Source: Paraburkholderia phenazinium (GTDB lineage: Bacteria; Pseudomonadota; Gammaproteobacteria; Burkholderiales; Burkholderiaceae). From it: a stretch of DNA of 64,000 nt. A model generated the notes under the pieces. It was not told the DNA's origin. It was given only the letters and a program-made list of their open reading frames with translations, and ran no database searches. Position 1 is the first letter of the stretch, and each line of letters starts with the position of its first letter. Below, one piece after another: positions 34,896-42,747 of this stretch. The position numbers and the translations under genes are program-made. The stretch spans positions 310,001 through 374,000 of the forward strand of contig NZ_FNCJ01000002.1 in NCBI RefSeq assembly GCF_900100735.1, read 5' to 3'.

Positions 34896-35153
34896 ATGAA
34901 ATCGACTCTGATGATCAAGGATCTGCCGATCGCCGAAGAACTCGACAGCAAGGCGATGTCAGCCGTGCGTGGCGGCAGCGCTATCTCCGTCGTTGGCGGC
35001 AACGCCCAGAACGTTGTCGGCGGCGGTGGCTTTGCCAGCCCGACGACGGGTCTGCAGGTCGGGCCGACCGTCAACACGGTCGATGCCAGCTCGCATCTCA
35101 ACCTGAGCATCCCCACGATCCAGAACTTCGGCGGCAACCAGCTCGTCGTCTAA
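34896..35153 (+). CDS. Double-glycine leader peptide precursor 1
   Basis: The 85-residue precursor has a leader MKSTLMIKDLPIAEELDSKA followed by MSAVRGG, which fits cleavage by a C39 peptidase after GG. The core is Gly-, Ser-, Asn- and Val-rich (ISVVGGNAQNVVGGGGFASP, then SLNLSIPTIQNFGG-type end) and has no Cys, Lys, Arg, Glu, Met or Trp. It is about 90% identical to the next gene. AGGAG precedes the ATG. A C39 exporter at 55172-58231 should process and export it. Its activity is unknown; bacteriocin, signal or matrix protein are all possible. Confidence 0.85.
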   Translation: MKSTLMIKDLPIAEELDSKAMSAVRGGSAISVVGGNAQNVVGGGGFASPTTGLQVGPTVNTVDASSHLNLSIPTIQNFGGNQLVV

Positions 35154-35164
35154 ACAATGTGCGT

Positions 35165-35185
35165 GCCGCCCCACGATGGGGTGGC
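35165..35185 (+). terminator. Intercistronic hairpin after peptide 1
   Basis: GCCGCCCCA and TGGGGTGGC pair across a 3-base loop (one G-U pair), 12 bases after the stop. No U-tract follows, so it is more likely an RNA-stabilising or processing element than a strong terminator. Confidence 0.5.
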
Positions 35186-35215
35186 CACATCAATCTTCTC
35201 TTCCAGGAGTTAATC

Positions 35216-35476
35216 ATGCACTCGACCCTCATGATCAAGGATCTGTCCATCACCGAAGAACTCGACAGCAAGGCGATGTCCGCTGTCCGCGGCGGGAGCG
35301 CCATCTCGGTGGTTGGCGGCAATTCACAGAACGTCGTTGGCGGCGGTGGCTTTGCCAGCCCGACGACGGGCCTGCAGGTCGGGCCGACCGTCAACACGAC
35401 CGACGCGAGCTCGCATCTCAACCTGAGCATCCCCACGGTCCAGAACTTTGGCGGCGCGCAAGGCGTATTGCTGTAA
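35216..35476 (+). CDS. Double-glycine leader peptide precursor 2
   Basis: The 86-residue precursor begins MHSTLMIKDLSITEELDSKA and has MSAVRGG at the expected cleavage site. The core repeats that of peptide 1 with few changes (V to T, I to V) and ends GGAQGVLL. It is a tandem duplicate. CAGGAGTTAATC precedes the ATG. Charge is nearly absent from the core, apart from one Asp and one His. Confidence 0.85.
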   Translation: MHSTLMIKDLSITEELDSKAMSAVRGGSAISVVGGNSQNVVGGGGFASPTTGLQVGPTVNTTDASSHLNLSIPTVQNFGGAQGVLL

Positions 35477-35487
35477 CAGGTACCGGC

Positions 35488-35509
35488 GCCACCCTTCGCG
35501 GAGGGTGGC
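35488..35509 (+). terminator. Intercistronic hairpin after peptide 2
   Basis: GCCACCCT and AGGGTGGC form a perfect 8-base stem with a 6-base loop, 11 bases after the stop and without a U-tract. It has the same relative position as the hairpins after peptides 1 and 3. Confidence 0.55.
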
Positions 35510-35538
35510 CCCCGTCCGCTCATCTCCAGGAGCCAGTC

Positions 35539-35799
35539 ATGCAAGCAACCCTTATGATCAAAGATCTGCCCGTTAGCGAACAACTCGACCGCAAGGGCAT
35601 GTCCGCGATTCGCGGCGGCAGCGCAATCGCCGGCGTCGGCGGAAATTCCGGCAACGTATTCGGCGGCGGCGGCTTTGCCAGCCCCACCATCGGCGTCCAG
35701 GTCGGGCCGATCGTGACGACCACCGACGCGAGTCAGCATCTGAATATCAGCATTCCGACCATTCAGAATTTCGGTGGCTATCAGCTGAGCGGGCTGTAG
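35539..35799 (+). CDS. Double-glycine leader peptide precursor 3
   Basis: The 86-residue precursor is the most diverged of the tandem set, about 70% identical to the others. Its leader is MQATLMIKDLPVSEQLDRKG then MSAIRGG. The core keeps GGGGFASPT, VQVGPIV, DASQHLNISIPTIQNFGG and lacks Cys, Lys, Arg, Glu, Met and Trp. CCAGGAGCC precedes the ATG. The gene is convergent with lodB. Confidence 0.85.
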   Translation: MQATLMIKDLPVSEQLDRKGMSAIRGGSAIAGVGGNSGNVFGGGGFASPTIGVQVGPIVTTTDASQHLNISIPTIQNFGGYQLSGL

Positions 35800-35808
35800 C
35801 GGTGCGCG

Positions 35809-35833
35809 GCATCGCCCATGGGGAGGGCGGTGC
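35809..35833. terminator. Hairpin between peptide 3 and lodB
   Basis: GCATCGCCC and GGGCGGTGC pair over nine positions with a 7-base loop, 9 bases after the peptide 3 stop. It sits between convergent genes and may slow transcription from both sides. Confidence 0.5.
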
Positions 35834-35865
35834 TGCACACGGCAAGCGTTGGGACCACACGCTCT

Positions 35866-36804
35866 TTATCCGGTCCAGAGCAGTGCGGCGTTCGCGTAGC
35901 ATTCTGCAAGCGCTGCCTTGCGGGACATATAAAACTGCAAGACCCAGTCCGAGTACAACGCCTCGAGCAGACTGGAGCGTTCGGGGTGGCGGCGAAGCTG
36001 TGCCGCCAGCGATGCCGCGCGGGCGCCGGATTCGATAGCGAATCTGAATCCGTCGCCCGTGGCGGGATCTAGCTGCACGGCGGCGTCCCCGCATACGAAG
36101 TAGCCGGGACCGGCTGCCTGCTGAAGGCAGCGCCAACGGCGGCAATCGCGCCAGCTCCTGCCAACGGGCCGCACGCCATCAGGCCAGGCAACCGTGGCCT
36201 CACGCTGGGTCGACAGGGATGTCCAGATCGTCTGCGAGGTGGTCGGTTTGATCCATAGCCACCCTTGCTGCCCGATCTGCCAGTGTTGGTCCGGCGCATT
36301 GGTACTCGCTGCCGCGAGGCCACGTTCCAGCCACAACGCTGGAGAATCGATCGATTCTTCGAGTTGCATGGCGCGTCGAAGCCAGCAGTTTGAGCCACTG
36401 GCGTCGATCACAACGGGGCTTGAGATCGATGATCCTCCGCAATGCACGCCGGAAATTCTGCCTTGCGCAACACGCGGCTCGACTCGTCCGGCTGTGAGAG
36501 AAATGTATCGCGCGCCGGTATCGAGGGCTTCGATCCTGAAGAGTTGATCGAACTTGCCGCGCATCAGAGCACGGCCGGACTTCGGCAACGGTTCTGGGTC
36601 CAGCCAGATATCGCTCACATGCGACAGACGTGGAGCCATGGCAGCCAGCAGCATCACGGAAGCACGTGAGAGGTACTCTGGCGCGCCACTCGAGCGGCCG
36701 CGGCCGAGCATGACGACCTCGAGTCCCGCTCGTGTAGCTGTGATGGCCGCAGCGCAAGCGGCGGGCCCGTCGCCAATGACGACCAGGTCGGCGTTGCTTA
36801 CCAT
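35866..36804 (-). CDS. lodB: LodB-like flavoprotein needed for quinone-cofactor formation
   Basis: The 312-residue protein is a FAD-dependent monooxygenase/halogenase-like enzyme with the motif DLVVIGDGPAACAAAITA and the second FAD motif GYFVCGDAAVQLDPATGDGF. In LodA/GoxA systems, such flavoproteins hydroxylate or otherwise help the tryptophan become the cysteine tryptophylquinone cofactor of the oxidase. It starts 35 bases after lodA ends, so the two form one operon. The halogenase lysine motif is not needed for this role and was not identified. Confidence 0.8.
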   Translation of the reverse strand: MVSNADLVVIGDGPAACAAAITATRAGLEVVMLGRGRSSGAPEYLSRASVMLLAAMAPRLSHVSDIWLDPEPLPKSGRALMRGKFDQLFRIEALDTGARYISLTAGRVEPRVAQGRISGVHCGGSSISSPVVIDASGSNCWLRRAMQLEESIDSPALWLERGLAAASTNAPDQHWQIGQQGWLWIKPTTSQTIWTSLSTQREATVAWPDGVRPVGRSWRDCRRWRCLQQAAGPGYFVCGDAAVQLDPATGDGFRFAIESGARAASLAAQLRRHPERSSLLEALYSDWVLQFYMSRKAALAECYANAALLWTG

Positions 36805-36839
36805 GCAGCACCGCTAACGTATGATCCGCCGCGCATCGC

Positions 36840-39158
36840 TTATCGCCCATCGCGCAAGTAAAGCGCCAACGCCTCGGCACCCGGCGCGGCGGTGAGAACG
36901 TCGTTCAGCCGCTCGGTCGCGGTCGAATCGCAACACAACGCTTGTGCATAGGGCACGCGCAAGCGGCCCGGCGCCGTTTGCACCGGTTGCGGACCATGGT
37001 CGAGTGGCAACACAAACAGGAAGCGGTAAGCGGTCTGCGCAATCGAGGGCCTGTTGTTGACGCGGCGCGCCGAGATGAGCCACAACCGGGTATGGGCGGG
37101 CGTCTGTCCGTGATCGCAAGCAGCCACGGCGTGACGTAGCGCCCTGATGCGGCGGATCAGCTCGGCAGAGTCGACATCCTGCAAGGCGCCGTACAGCATG
37201 TTTCCTGCAATGGCATTCGCTACGTAATCCGAACGATAGATGTCTGCATATTCGGCCATGCCATCGGGCGTCAGATAGGGGCCAAACTCGCCGTCCCATC
37301 CGCGGCAGGCCGTGGCTACGCCCTCGACCACCAGCGGATGCCCGGGATGCAGGCCGATCTCCTCGTCCAGCATCGGGATGGCGGTCGGAGCATCGGCGCG
37401 ATTGAAGGTGCGCGAGGCGTCGGGGCTGAGCGCGGGCCAGAAGCTGTTCGAGGCAGCACATAGCTTGACGTCTTCTGCGAACGGGCTGCCGAGCCCATGC
37501 GTAGCGAGAAATATTCCACCGCGATCGCTCGCATAGGTCACGTCCCAGCCGGGTGCGAATACATTGGACGAGGCGTCCGAGAGGAATGAAACCATTCTCG
37601 TGCTGGATGCCGCCGGACTCGTGTGATGATCGGTGCGGGCCGCGAGACTGAATGCGACGGAAATCGTCGTGTCGGCGCGGGGGAATGCCTGCTTGCCGGT
37701 GAGAGGATCGTTGTGCTGTGGGTTGGCGGCCAGCCGTTCGCCGCTTAGGGACGAAGGGCCGCCATTTCTGAACTGCGATTTTGGATCGGTATGCGTTTGC
37801 TGAAACCAGCGCTGCAACTCGACTTGATCGGCGTATGGATAAAAATCCGGTGCCGCTACGATCGAGTAAGCGGGAAGAACGCGCAACGCTGCCGCCTCGT
37901 CGAGCGCAACGCTGACCACGCCCTCGACGCAATGGTCGATGAAAAGCCGGGTTTCGTATCCACCGTCTTTGACCTCCTTCAGAAATCTCGCGCGGTTTTC
38001 CGGGTGGATCCGCATGTCCGGCGCCGGTCCGTCTCCACGTCTTGCCGGGTGACGGATGTTGATGTATTCCGGCGCGTTGCGCGGCTCGGGATAGCGCAGC
38101 CAGTTCTTCGCGAAGTGCGGAAAATAGAGTTGCCGCTCTTCGTCGATCCCGGCGAGGAACACCCGGAGCAGCGAAGTGACGATACGCATCGAGGTATAGC
38201 GCCGATTGACAATCCCAAGCGGCCATGGCCACTCGCGCGGAACCTTGAAGCTATGTACGGGAAAGGTTTCGGCCGGCACGGATTCGACAAGCGGCAGGGG
38301 CTTGGGCATGACCAGCACGGTGGAGCCCACATGCTCCAATCCCACTGTGTCGGAGGCGCGGCCGCTGCTTGTCATGGTGAACGGCGCCGCGTCCAGGTCC
38401 GTTGCGGGCGGCACCGTCACACCCCAGCGTGCCTGCGCGGCGCGCTTGAGCTTGTCGCCGACATGGTGTTGAACGAAGGAGAGCGACACAGGGACGCCCG
38501 GCAGACATTCGGACCCCTGGAACAGTTTATAGACGGGCGCGACGAAGGGCCGCGCATGATCGCCGCTTTGCTCGCCTTCGATCAATGCCAGCGCGTGCGG
38601 TCCCTGGCCGCGACGCACGAGGAACGCGCCGAAGCGCGCCGGCAATACACGGACATGTGCAACGTCTTCAGCATCGGGCGAGAAGCAGCGGCCGCGCCGA
38701 TCGAACCGGGCTTCGCGATCGCCATTGCGGGCAATGCCCAGCCGCGAGAACACCATGTCCGCGTGCACCTGGTGTCCGGTGCGGCGCGCCGGGCGATACT
38801 GATAAGCGAGCACCGCGATATCCAGCGTCTGCCAGTCGTCGGGTGGCCCTGCCCGGGAATAGAGGTAGTTCTCCAGCAGATCCAACTCATCGGGCGAGAC
38901 ACTTTCGCACGAAGGGCCGTCCGCTGGGCGAGCGAGCATGTGGTAAAGCAGGCTGCGTGCCGGATCGCCGGGTTCGATGGCTCGGTACGTAGAGCGGCAC
39001 AAATCGGCGACACCCGGATCGGTCCAGTCGATCTTCAGCGGCCGGGCGAGTTCGCTCGCAGTGTGTGCCGCGTGAAGGTCGAGGCCGTGACGCGCGAAGC
39101 TCGTTTCCCAGACGGGGGCGATGCGATACAGCAAATCGCGTACAAGATCAACGAGCAT
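36840..39158 (-). CDS. lodA: LodA-like quinoprotein amino-acid oxidase
   Basis: The 772-residue protein resembles LodA, the lysine 6-oxidase that makes hydrogen peroxide. The motif EDVKLCAASNSFWPALSPDA gives Cys567 with an Asp four residues before it, as for Cys516 and Asp512 of LodA. A conserved Trp621 in RGWDGEFGP is the likely partner for the CTQ cofactor. There is no signal peptide, also true of LodA. Substrate cannot be told. LodA proteins are secreted in antibacterial roles; here the gene lies beside exported peptides. Confidence 0.82.
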   Translation of the reverse strand: MLVDLVRDLLYRIAPVWETSFARHGLDLHAAHTASELARPLKIDWTDPGVADLCRSTYRAIEPGDPARSLLYHMLARPADGPSCESVSPDELDLLENYLYSRAGPPDDWQTLDIAVLAYQYRPARRTGHQVHADMVFSRLGIARNGDREARFDRRGRCFSPDAEDVAHVRVLPARFGAFLVRRGQGPHALALIEGEQSGDHARPFVAPVYKLFQGSECLPGVPVSLSFVQHHVGDKLKRAAQARWGVTVPPATDLDAAPFTMTSSGRASDTVGLEHVGSTVLVMPKPLPLVESVPAETFPVHSFKVPREWPWPLGIVNRRYTSMRIVTSLLRVFLAGIDEERQLYFPHFAKNWLRYPEPRNAPEYINIRHPARRGDGPAPDMRIHPENRARFLKEVKDGGYETRLFIDHCVEGVVSVALDEAAALRVLPAYSIVAAPDFYPYADQVELQRWFQQTHTDPKSQFRNGGPSSLSGERLAANPQHNDPLTGKQAFPRADTTISVAFSLAARTDHHTSPAASSTRMVSFLSDASSNVFAPGWDVTYASDRGGIFLATHGLGSPFAEDVKLCAASNSFWPALSPDASRTFNRADAPTAIPMLDEEIGLHPGHPLVVEGVATACRGWDGEFGPYLTPDGMAEYADIYRSDYVANAIAGNMLYGALQDVDSAELIRRIRALRHAVAACDHGQTPAHTRLWLISARRVNNRPSIAQTAYRFLFVLPLDHGPQPVQTAPGRLRVPYAQALCCDSTATERLNDVLTAAPGAEALALYLRDGR

Positions 39159-39464
39159 CGGCGACCTCTGCGTGGCGTTGCTATTCGGGCTTTGCTGGCA
39201 GCGTGCGGTGCGTTGACGGCCTCGAGCCTGGTGTGAATGCCGGTTTCAGCGGGCCATTGCCCAGACTAATATAGGTGATTCTGGTGCGCGTAGTACTAGC
39301 GGATGCCCTCGGTCGTGCCATTCGCGTTTCTTCTTCAAAACGATCTGGAGTCCCGCATTTCAATTGCACGCCGGCGCGTGCGTTCTTCTATTGATGACCG
39401 ATACACGTTTGCCGACTCGGCAACAGGACTGATCGACGATGATCTACCGGCTCTCAGACCTCTC
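39159..39464. other. Divergent intergenic region between lodA and the molybdenum enzyme genes
   Basis: No gene is supported. An extended frame before the ATG at 39465 runs through here but lacks family similarity. TGGGCA-N5-CCGC on the minus strand has correct -24/-12 spacing but poor sequence. No strong promoter was recognised. Confidence 0.4.
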
Positions 39465-41744
39465 ATGCTAAAGCGCAGAACGTTCGTGATCGGTGGTCTT
39501 GGCGCTGTGGGCGCACTGGTCCTCGGGTGGTCGGCGCTACCGCCACGCCAGCGTCTGTCGGCCTCCGCGCCATTGCCGGTACAGGGCACGGAGGTGCCGC
39601 TCAACGGCTGGGTCAAGGTTTCATCGGACAACAGCGTGACAGTGATGATGTGCAAAGCGGAAATGGGCCAGGGCATCTACACGGGGGCGGCCATGCTGCT
39701 CGCGGACGAGATGGATGCCGATTGGGCACAGGTGAAGGTCCAGGCGTCGCCGGTCGATGGCATCTACAACAATCTGGACAACGTCGCGGGCGATCTTCCG
39801 TTTCGCCCGGACGATCACAGTGTTATCGAGGAGTTTACGGTCTGGATGTCGCGCAAGATCTCGCGCGATTTCGGCACGATGATCACTGGCGGTTCCACGA
39901 GCATCAACGACCTGTGGTTGCCGATGCGTGAGGCCGGCGCAGGCGCACGCGCGATGTTGTGCCGCGCGGCGGCCGAAAAATGGCGCGTGCCGGTAGGCGA
40001 GTGCCGCGCCGAGAACGGCCGCGTGCTGCATCCGTCGGGACGCTCAGCAAGTTTCGGTGAGTTGGCCGAGCTCGCGGGCCAGCAATCGCTGCCTGCTCAC
40101 GTCGTGCTGAAGACCCCGGCCCAGTTCAGGGTGATCGGCAAGCCGCTCAGGCGTATCGATGGCCCATCCAAGCTCGACGGAAGTGCGCGATTCGGTATCG
40201 ACGCGTTCCCGGACGGGCTGTTGTACGCGAGCGTGCTGATGTGTCCGACGCTCGGGGGAACGCTCAAGGATTTCGACGACTCCGTGGCCCGCTTCTTACC
40301 AGGTGTCGTCAAGGTGCTGAAGGTCGATGCCTATAACGGCGGCAGTGGCGGCGTAGCGGTGATCGCGGAGAACGCCTTCATTGCGATGTACGCGCTGGAT
40401 GCGGTCGCCGCCTTGGGGATTGAATGGAATCATGGTGCAGCGTCCAACGTCTCCGATGCGGACGTGCTCCGCAGCCTCACGGATGCACTGGACCATTCAG
40501 AAGGTCATGCTTACTACAGCCGAGGCGATGTCGATAGCGCACTGAACCCAGCTGCCCGGACCGTGAGCGCCGAATACCGTGCGCCCTATCTGGCGCACGC
40601 GCCGCTTGAGCCGCTTAACTGCACGGTGCAGGTGAAGGACGACAGCGCCACGGTCTGGGTCTCCACCCAGGTCCCGGCGCTCGCGCGCAAGCACGTGGCG
40701 AAGGTGTTGCATCTGGACACCCAAAAGGTCGATGTTCAGGTGCAACTGCTCGGCGGAGCATTCGGCAGACGCCTGGAAGTGGACTACGTATCGCAGGCTG
40801 CCGCCATAGCCCGTGAGGCTGACGGCAGGCCGGTGCAGACGATCTGGAGCCGTCCGCAAGACATGATGCACGACTTCTACCGGCCAGCCTGCGTGTCGCG
40901 CTTCGAGGCCGGGCTGAATAGCGCAGGTGAAGTGGTGACGTGGCGCAACCTGTCGGCCAGCCAGTCGGCCGTCGCCGCATCGCTCAAGCGCAACTACGGC
41001 GTTCCCGACCCGCTTATCGACAAGACCACGGCAGAGGGCGCGTTCGATCAGCCCTACGAATGGCCCAATGTCAGGGTCGTGCAGACCACGGTCGAGCTGC
41101 CGGTTCCGGTCGGCTTCTGGCGTTCGGTGGGACATTCGCATCAGGCGTTCTTTGTCGAGAGCTTCATGGACGAGCTGGCCGCGGCCGCGGGCAAGGATCC
41201 CGTGGCCTTCCGTGCCGGTCTGCTCGCGCATCATCCGCGGCATCTCGCCGTGTTGCAGCGTGCCGCTGCGCTTTCGAACTGGGGGCGTCCGCTTGCGCGG
41301 GCTCCCGACGGTGCTGCCTGCGCACGCGGCGTGGCACTGCATGAGGCATTTGGCAGCGTGGTCGCGCAGGTGGCGGAGGTTTCGGTCGGCGCGGACAAAA
41401 GCGTGCGCGTGCAGCGGGTGGTCTGCGTAGTCGATTGCGGTACGCCGGTGAACCCGAACCTGATCCGCCAGCAGGTGGAAAGCGGCATTGTGTTCGGCTT
41501 GTCGGCGGCATTGTACGAAGCGATCACCCTCGACCACGGGCAGGTGCAGCAGCAGTACTACACCGAGTTCCCAATCGTGCACATGGACGACTGCCCGGCA
41601 ATCGACACCGAAATCATGCCGAGCGAGGCCGAGCCGCAAGGCGTGGGCGAGATTGCCACGCCGCCCATTGCCGCAGCCGTGGCCAATGCGGTTTTTGCAC
41701 TCACCGGCCAGCGTCTGCGTACGCTGCCACTGACACTCGCCTGA
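39465..41744 (+). CDS. Molybdopterin-binding subunit of a xanthine dehydrogenase-family enzyme (IorB-like)
   Basis: The 759-residue protein begins with a twin-arginine-like signal MLKRRTFVIGGLGAVGAL, and continues PLNGWVKVSSDNSVTVMMCKAEMGQGIYTGAAMLLADEM. This is the isoquinoline 1-oxidoreductase beta-subunit type of periplasmic aldehyde or N-heterocycle hydroxylase. The GGAFGRR motif (LLGGAFGRRLEVDY) and the C-terminal GVGEIATPPIAAAVANAVFALTGQ are present. The iron-sulfur subunit follows 15 bases later. A cytochrome c subunit, usual in this family, is not encoded next to it. Confidence 0.85.
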   Translation: MLKRRTFVIGGLGAVGALVLGWSALPPRQRLSASAPLPVQGTEVPLNGWVKVSSDNSVTVMMCKAEMGQGIYTGAAMLLADEMDADWAQVKVQASPVDGIYNNLDNVAGDLPFRPDDHSVIEEFTVWMSRKISRDFGTMITGGSTSINDLWLPMREAGAGARAMLCRAAAEKWRVPVGECRAENGRVLHPSGRSASFGELAELAGQQSLPAHVVLKTPAQFRVIGKPLRRIDGPSKLDGSARFGIDAFPDGLLYASVLMCPTLGGTLKDFDDSVARFLPGVVKVLKVDAYNGGSGGVAVIAENAFIAMYALDAVAALGIEWNHGAASNVSDADVLRSLTDALDHSEGHAYYSRGDVDSALNPAARTVSAEYRAPYLAHAPLEPLNCTVQVKDDSATVWVSTQVPALARKHVAKVLHLDTQKVDVQVQLLGGAFGRRLEVDYVSQAAAIAREADGRPVQTIWSRPQDMMHDFYRPACVSRFEAGLNSAGEVVTWRNLSASQSAVAASLKRNYGVPDPLIDKTTAEGAFDQPYEWPNVRVVQTTVELPVPVGFWRSVGHSHQAFFVESFMDELAAAAGKDPVAFRAGLLAHHPRHLAVLQRAAALSNWGRPLARAPDGAACARGVALHEAFGSVVAQVAEVSVGADKSVRVQRVVCVVDCGTPVNPNLIRQQVESGIVFGLSAALYEAITLDHGQVQQQYYTEFPIVHMDDCPAIDTEIMPSEAEPQGVGEIATPPIAAAVANAVFALTGQRLRTLPLTLA

Positions 41745-41759
41745 GTGGCGGGAGAGAAC

Positions 41760-42218
41760 ATGCTATCGCTGAACATCAACGGCAGGCAGGTGCTGGTGAA
41801 ATCGGACCCGGCTACGCCGCTGCTTTGGGTGCTGCGGTGTGAACTGGGCTTGACGGGAACCAAATTCGGCTGCGGGATTGGCGTGTGCGGAGCGTGTACC
41901 GTGCATCTGGATGGCACAGCGCAGGTGTCGTGCCAAACCGTCATCGCTGATCTGGTAAGCCGCAGGATCACCACGATAGAAGGACTCGAAGGCGCCGAGG
42001 CTGCCGCGCTCAAGGCCGCCTGGAGCACCATCGACGTGGTGCAATGCGGCTATTGTCAGAGCGCGCAACTCATGACGGCCTCAGCGCTTCTGAAGCAGAA
42101 GCCAAAGCCAAGCGACCAGGATATCAACGACGCGATGTCGAACGTAATGTGCCGTTGCGGCACCTATCCGCGCATCCGGGCGGCCATTCATGAGGCCGCG
42201 CGAAAGAAACCCGGCTAA
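41760..42218 (+). CDS. [2Fe-2S] subunit of the IorAB-type molybdenum hydroxylase
   Basis: The 152-residue protein has the plant-type cluster CGIGVCGACTVHLDG with a later Cys (VSCQT), and the second cluster QCGYCQSAQLM with MCRCGTYPRI. It transfers electrons from the molybdenum centre in the preceding subunit. The ATG with GGGAGAG upstream was chosen over a GTG that overlaps the previous stop. The gene is convergent with a leader peptide gene 11 bases further on. Confidence 0.9.
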   Translation: MLSLNINGRQVLVKSDPATPLLWVLRCELGLTGTKFGCGIGVCGACTVHLDGTAQVSCQTVIADLVSRRITTIEGLEGAEAAALKAAWSTIDVVQCGYCQSAQLMTASALLKQKPKPSDQDINDAMSNVMCRCGTYPRIRAAIHEAARKKPG

Positions 42219-42229
42219 AGCGCCGGTGC

Positions 42230-42448
42230 TTATTTGTGTCGCACGCCTGACGATGCATGTGCGGTGGGAGCCAGTTGACGCGTGGATGAAAAGCCTTGCG
42301 GATAGTCGAAGAGACGGGTTGGGGCCGATGCCGGTTGTAGAAGCGAGCCGTAACGTGCGCCGCTTCGCGCGCCGCCTACGATGGCCGCCATGGCCTGCCT
42401 GTCGAGTTCGACACTGTCCGGGAGATCCTTGATTGTGAGGGTGGCCAT
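42230..42448 (-). CDS. Double-glycine leader peptide precursor 4
   Basis: The 72-residue precursor has the leader MATLTIKDLPDSVELDRQA then MAAIVGG, matching the shared family pattern. Its core is unlike peptides 1-3: it is Arg-, Ser- and Ala-rich (ARSGARYGSLLQPASAPTRL) and basic. AAGGAACAGCC precedes the ATG. I found no sigma-54 motif upstream; TATACT near 42480 could be a normal -10. The core could be antimicrobial given its charge, but this is a guess. Confidence 0.75.
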   Translation of the reverse strand: MATLTIKDLPDSVELDRQAMAAIVGGARSGARYGSLLQPASAPTRLFDYPQGFSSTRQLAPTAHASSGVRHK

Positions 42449-42747
42449 GGCTGTTCCTTATGTCGTGACGTTTCGAACCAGTATAGACAATGCATCGTTC
42501 GCACGTGTCTTGCTTTGCACTGATGCGCTCGGCGCGACGTTCGCGAAGTGATGGGTTGCAACCAACACAATAGGGTGATGCTGTCAGGAGCGGCACAACA
42601 CCTGTGCACTACCCGTACATTGACCGAATATTGTTGGGCAATCCTGAATTGCGGAAGGCCGGGGTGCGGGCTAGTATCGGTCGTGGGCATGTAACTTCTT
42701 ACGACAGGTTTATCACGGTTTATCGGGAGCTGCGTGGCTTTACACAA

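Noticed and set aside
37791..39236. Plus-strand open frame of 481 codons
   Set aside because: It is antisense to lodA, whose cofactor motif is clear on the minus strand.
39255..39290. TGGGCA-N5-CCGC before lodA on the minus strand
   Set aside because: Spacing is right but both elements deviate strongly from consensus.
42590..42612. Sigma-54-like GGCACAACACCTGTGC before the kinase gene
   Set aside because: The distance between GG and GC is 12, not 10, so it does not meet the strict sigma-54 spacing.
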